From JBCAXA01 sp039183535 (GTDB lineage: Bacteria; Pseudomonadota; Gammaproteobacteria; Steroidobacterales; Woeseiaceae), in assembly GCA_039183535.1 (NCBI GenBank), contig JBCDBO010000071.1:1-16315 (forward strand): a DNA stretch of 16,315 bases, given 5' to 3'. Of this stretch, positions 14,592-16,315 are shown one piece after another. A program made the position numbers and the translations under genes. The notes under the pieces are model-generated. The model was not told where the DNA came from. It saw nothing but the letters and a program-made list of their open reading frames with translations, and ran no database searches. Every line of letters begins with the position of its first letter. Position 1 is the stretch's first letter.

Positions 14592-15253
14592 GAACTTTGC
14601 TGCTCGTTACTCTGGCAAGCTATGTCGCGGCGGGCTGTGCGGGGTTCGACGCAAGCGCCGTACGAGAGCTGACGGCGGCCGAACGCACCGTTCTTGAGCA
14701 AAGTCGAATGCGGCTTAGTGACAATCGACAGTCAGTCAACGACAGTCTCAGCGATCTCGCCGAGACCGTCGCCTACGTCCTGCCACAACGCGATCGTGTG
14801 GCCGCGAATCTCGCAAAAGCGAAACTGCTGGAGTCGATGAAATCGCCCTGGGCCGCAACGGCGCAAACGACAACTCAGCGCGAGGTCGCGCTTTACCATT
14901 TGTTTGCTTTGTCTGATGCTGAAAACGCCGTTCTGCAGCAGGAGATAGCGACCCGAACCGCACGCATCGATGCACTGCGCGGTACGTACGCTGGCCTCAT
15001 CCGAACGTTGTCGGCACTGCTGGCGGCGCAGGAGCAACTGCTGACGCACCTATCGCAGCCGACATCAACACAGATCATGCAGGTCGTTAACCAAGTACTT
15101 ATCGAGTCACAAGCGCTGCGGGCCGCACTGGATACCGACAACAACCCACGGCTGCAGCGTCTCTACGACGGTCTTGTCGAGCGCGAGCAAGCGCTTGCGA
15201 ACGCCCAGGAACGCATCCTGATGCTGATCGAGCGGATCGAAAACGAGGAGTAA
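14588..15253 (+). CDS. Putative lipoprotein, helical (second gene of coiled-coil trio)
   Basis: Family not recognised. ATG 14588 overlaps the previous stop as ATGA and has AGGGG seven bases upstream; a start at 14561 would lengthen the N-terminus ahead of the signal peptide and is less likely. The 221-residue product begins MRTLLLVTLASYVAAGC, a signal peptide with lipobox AAGC and Cys17 as the lipidation site. After it come long Ala/Leu/Gln/Arg-rich helices (such as LTAAERTVLEQSRMRLSDNR and QQEIATRTARIDALRG) and a C-terminal helix ending LANAQERILMLIERIENEE. Size, composition and position next to a similar lipoprotein suggest that the two form a periplasmic helical complex; this is inference. 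Confidence 0.82.
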   Translation: MRTLLLVTLASYVAAGCAGFDASAVRELTAAERTVLEQSRMRLSDNRQSVNDSLSDLAETVAYVLPQRDRVAANLAKAKLLESMKSPWAATAQTTTQREVALYHLFALSDAENAVLQQEIATRTARIDALRGTYAGLIRTLSALLAAQEQLLTHLSQPTSTQIMQVVNQVLIESQALRAALDTDNNPRLQRLYDGLVEREQALANAQERILMLIERIENEE

Positions 15254-15258
15254 AACCG

Positions 15259-15759
15259 ATGGCGTTATCGCAGGAAATCACCAAACTCAAAGCGATACGG
15301 CGACAGGTCGACGCGATTTTTGATGAGTTGAAGCGCTTAGCGGAAGCAGACCGTAGGGCCCCGCAGGCTACTCTGGCGCGGATTCGCCGGGTTGCGCAAG
15401 ATTTAGACGATACGGCGCGCAGCGCGGCGCGCGCGCGCCGGGCGAAGATCATTGCGGATCTAACGGCGCGTATTCGCCAATACGACACACTGCTGTCGAT
15501 GCCGTTAGATTCGAATTCGCGCTCGCGCTTTGCCGCCGAACGCGCATCGTTAGTGGCGCGTCGCGGGTATCACCGAGGCCGACAAGGACTCGATTTCGTC
15601 GGTATCGTCAGTAAAGACCAAGTCGATCAATTGGAGGCGCTGATAACCGAAGTGAACCAGGCTATTCTCGAACGCAAGAAGGCCATTGCTTATATTGATG
15701 GTGTTATTCGTATTGGCATGGCCGCGACGCAGATTATCGACTTGATTGCCGCTGGGTAG
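15259..15759 (+). CDS. Uncharacterised helical protein without signal peptide (third gene of coiled-coil trio)
   Basis: Family not recognised. The 166-residue product starts at ATG 15259, 5 bp after the preceding stop, with GAGGAG nearby upstream. It has no signal peptide or lipobox, unlike its two partners. Residues 1-100 are highly charged, Arg- and Ala-rich helix (for instance EITKLKAIRRQVDAIFDELK, then DDTARSAARARRAKIIADL). Residues 115-145 form another helix (VDQLEALITEVNQAILERKK). The last 20 or so residues (GVIRIGMAATQIIDLIAAG) are hydrophobic or amphipathic and might touch the membrane. Strict co-linearity implies a joint function with the lipoproteins, with this member apparently on the cytoplasmic side, unless it leaves by another route. 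Confidence 0.78.
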   Translation: MALSQEITKLKAIRRQVDAIFDELKRLAEADRRAPQATLARIRRVAQDLDDTARSAARARRAKIIADLTARIRQYDTLLSMPLDSNSRSRFAAERASLVARRGYHRGRQGLDFVGIVSKDQVDQLEALITEVNQAILERKKAIAYIDGVIRIGMAATQIIDLIAAG

Positions 15760-15974
15760 TGGCGATCTCGGGTTGATGCGAAGCGGCACTGCATCCATGT
15801 AGTGACCGATCAGCTCGGCCGGTTCGCTCCGCACAACATCGTTCCGTCGCGCACCAGGCACGTCAGTCGGCGCGGCGGCGATCGGCCTGTGGTTGGCAGT
15901 TTGTTTGTGCGTCCGCAGGTTCGCGCGTAGGCTTATTTATCCGAGTGTCGGACAACTGCCAGGATACGTAAACC

Positions 15975-16315
15975 GTGCGCAAACGAAATGCGATGATCGC
16001 GCCGCTCGTCGCTTGTCTATCAGCCTGTGTTGCCCACGCACCGGTAATCGTGACGGCACCAGCACCCGTCACGACGGAGACCGTTGCCGGCGGTGCCGCG
16101 AGTGGTTCAGGTATCGCTCAATCAATTCCGGCGATGCCAGGTATCAGCGGCATGGCGCGATTGGACGATGCCAGATTCATCGTTGTCCAAGACAAAAAAG
16201 CCTTCGAGTCGGGCAATCGCTTAGGCTTGGTTGAGTTCGATCGGCAAGCGCCGTCGATTCGCTATGTACCGATGCCATTCCCGGCGACATCAGGCGGCCG
16301 GACGAGCGATCTGGA
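15975..16315 (+). CDS. Putative lipoprotein, possibly phytase-like/SdiA-regulated beta-propeller (N-terminal part)
   Basis: The frame is open from GTG 15975 to the window end, 113 codons plus a partial one; a stop at 15969-15971 blocks any longer start. An AGGA lies ten bases upstream; ATG 15993 is the alternative. The start MRKRNAMIAPLVACLSAC (GTG read as Met) is a basic-then-hydrophobic signal peptide ending in a lipobox-like LSAC (Cys18). A low-complexity Ala/Pro/Thr/Gly linker follows. Then ISGMARLDDARFIVVQDKK (57-75), NRLGLVEFD and a terminal SDLE resemble the first blades of esterase-like phytase (PF13449) or SdiA-regulated proteins, where a DLEG/DLEA motif is typical. That family call is tentative because the rest is missing. 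Confidence 0.6.
   Translation, partial: MRKRNAMIAPLVACLSACVAHAPVIVTAPAPVTTETVAGGAASGSGIAQSIPAMPGISGMARLDDARFIVVQDKKAFESGNRLGLVEFDRQAPSIRYVPMPFPATSGGRTSDL

Noticed and set aside
15426..15439. Fourteen-base GGCGCG...GCGCC palindrome with alternating GC
   Set aside because: It is inside the third coiled-coil gene and explained by a run of Ala and Arg codons; no other sign of function.
15894..15961. Inverted repeat TGGCAGTT / AACTGCCA flanking 52 bases before the last gene
   Set aside because: Only 8 bp with a long spacer and no T-run; not convincing as a terminator or operator.

Overview
The window looks like part of a Gram-negative proteobacterial chromosome, most likely a gammaproteobacterium. 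The evidence is a TonB-dependent outer-membrane receptor, two or three secreted lipoproteins with lipoboxes, a LysR/pirin pair, a GGDEF protein and a MalT-like LuxR regulator, all in moderately GC-rich DNA. No RNA genes, insertion sequences, CRISPR arrays or phage genes were seen. The genus cannot be decided from the sequence alone.

Layout. (1) 2-283: the 3' end of a rhomboid intramembrane protease, cut by the window edge. (2) 447-2177: a pirin-family dioxygenase gene (minus strand) and a LysR regulator (plus strand), divergent, with a perfect 20-bp palindrome between them. (3) 2291-3568: a membrane-anchored diguanylate cyclase whose 3' end overlaps by 8 bp the convergent gene of a large MalT-like LuxR regulator (3561-6230). 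(4) 6533-12810: a plus-strand cluster divergent from that regulator. In order it encodes a HyuA-type hydantoinase/oxoprolinase ATPase subunit, a TonB-dependent receptor, a DUF917 protein (the family now linked to S-methyl-thiohydantoin desulfurase) and an NCS1/CodB-type permease. It probably ends at a weak terminator at 12818-12846. (5) 12845-13492: an uncharacterised membrane protein on the minus strand. (6) 13797-15759: a tight three-gene operon of helical, coiled-coil-rich proteins (two lipoproteins and one protein without a signal peptide), unrecognised. (7) 15975 to the window end: the start of a lipoprotein gene, possibly of the phytase-like/SdiA-regulated type, running off the edge.

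The most interesting unit is regions 3-4. It reads as a self-contained module: outer-membrane import by the receptor, inner-membrane import by the permease, and ring opening or processing of a hydantoin-like or thiohydantoin-like heterocycle by the lone HyuA homologue plus DUF917. Control would come from the divergent STAND-type regulator. The intergenic region carries a perfect palindrome next to the regulator gene and two copies of a 16-bp element, CTACC-N5-CAGTAG, plus a rearranged third copy, just upstream of the catabolic genes. These are good operator candidates. The substrate is inference; no family member here fixes it.
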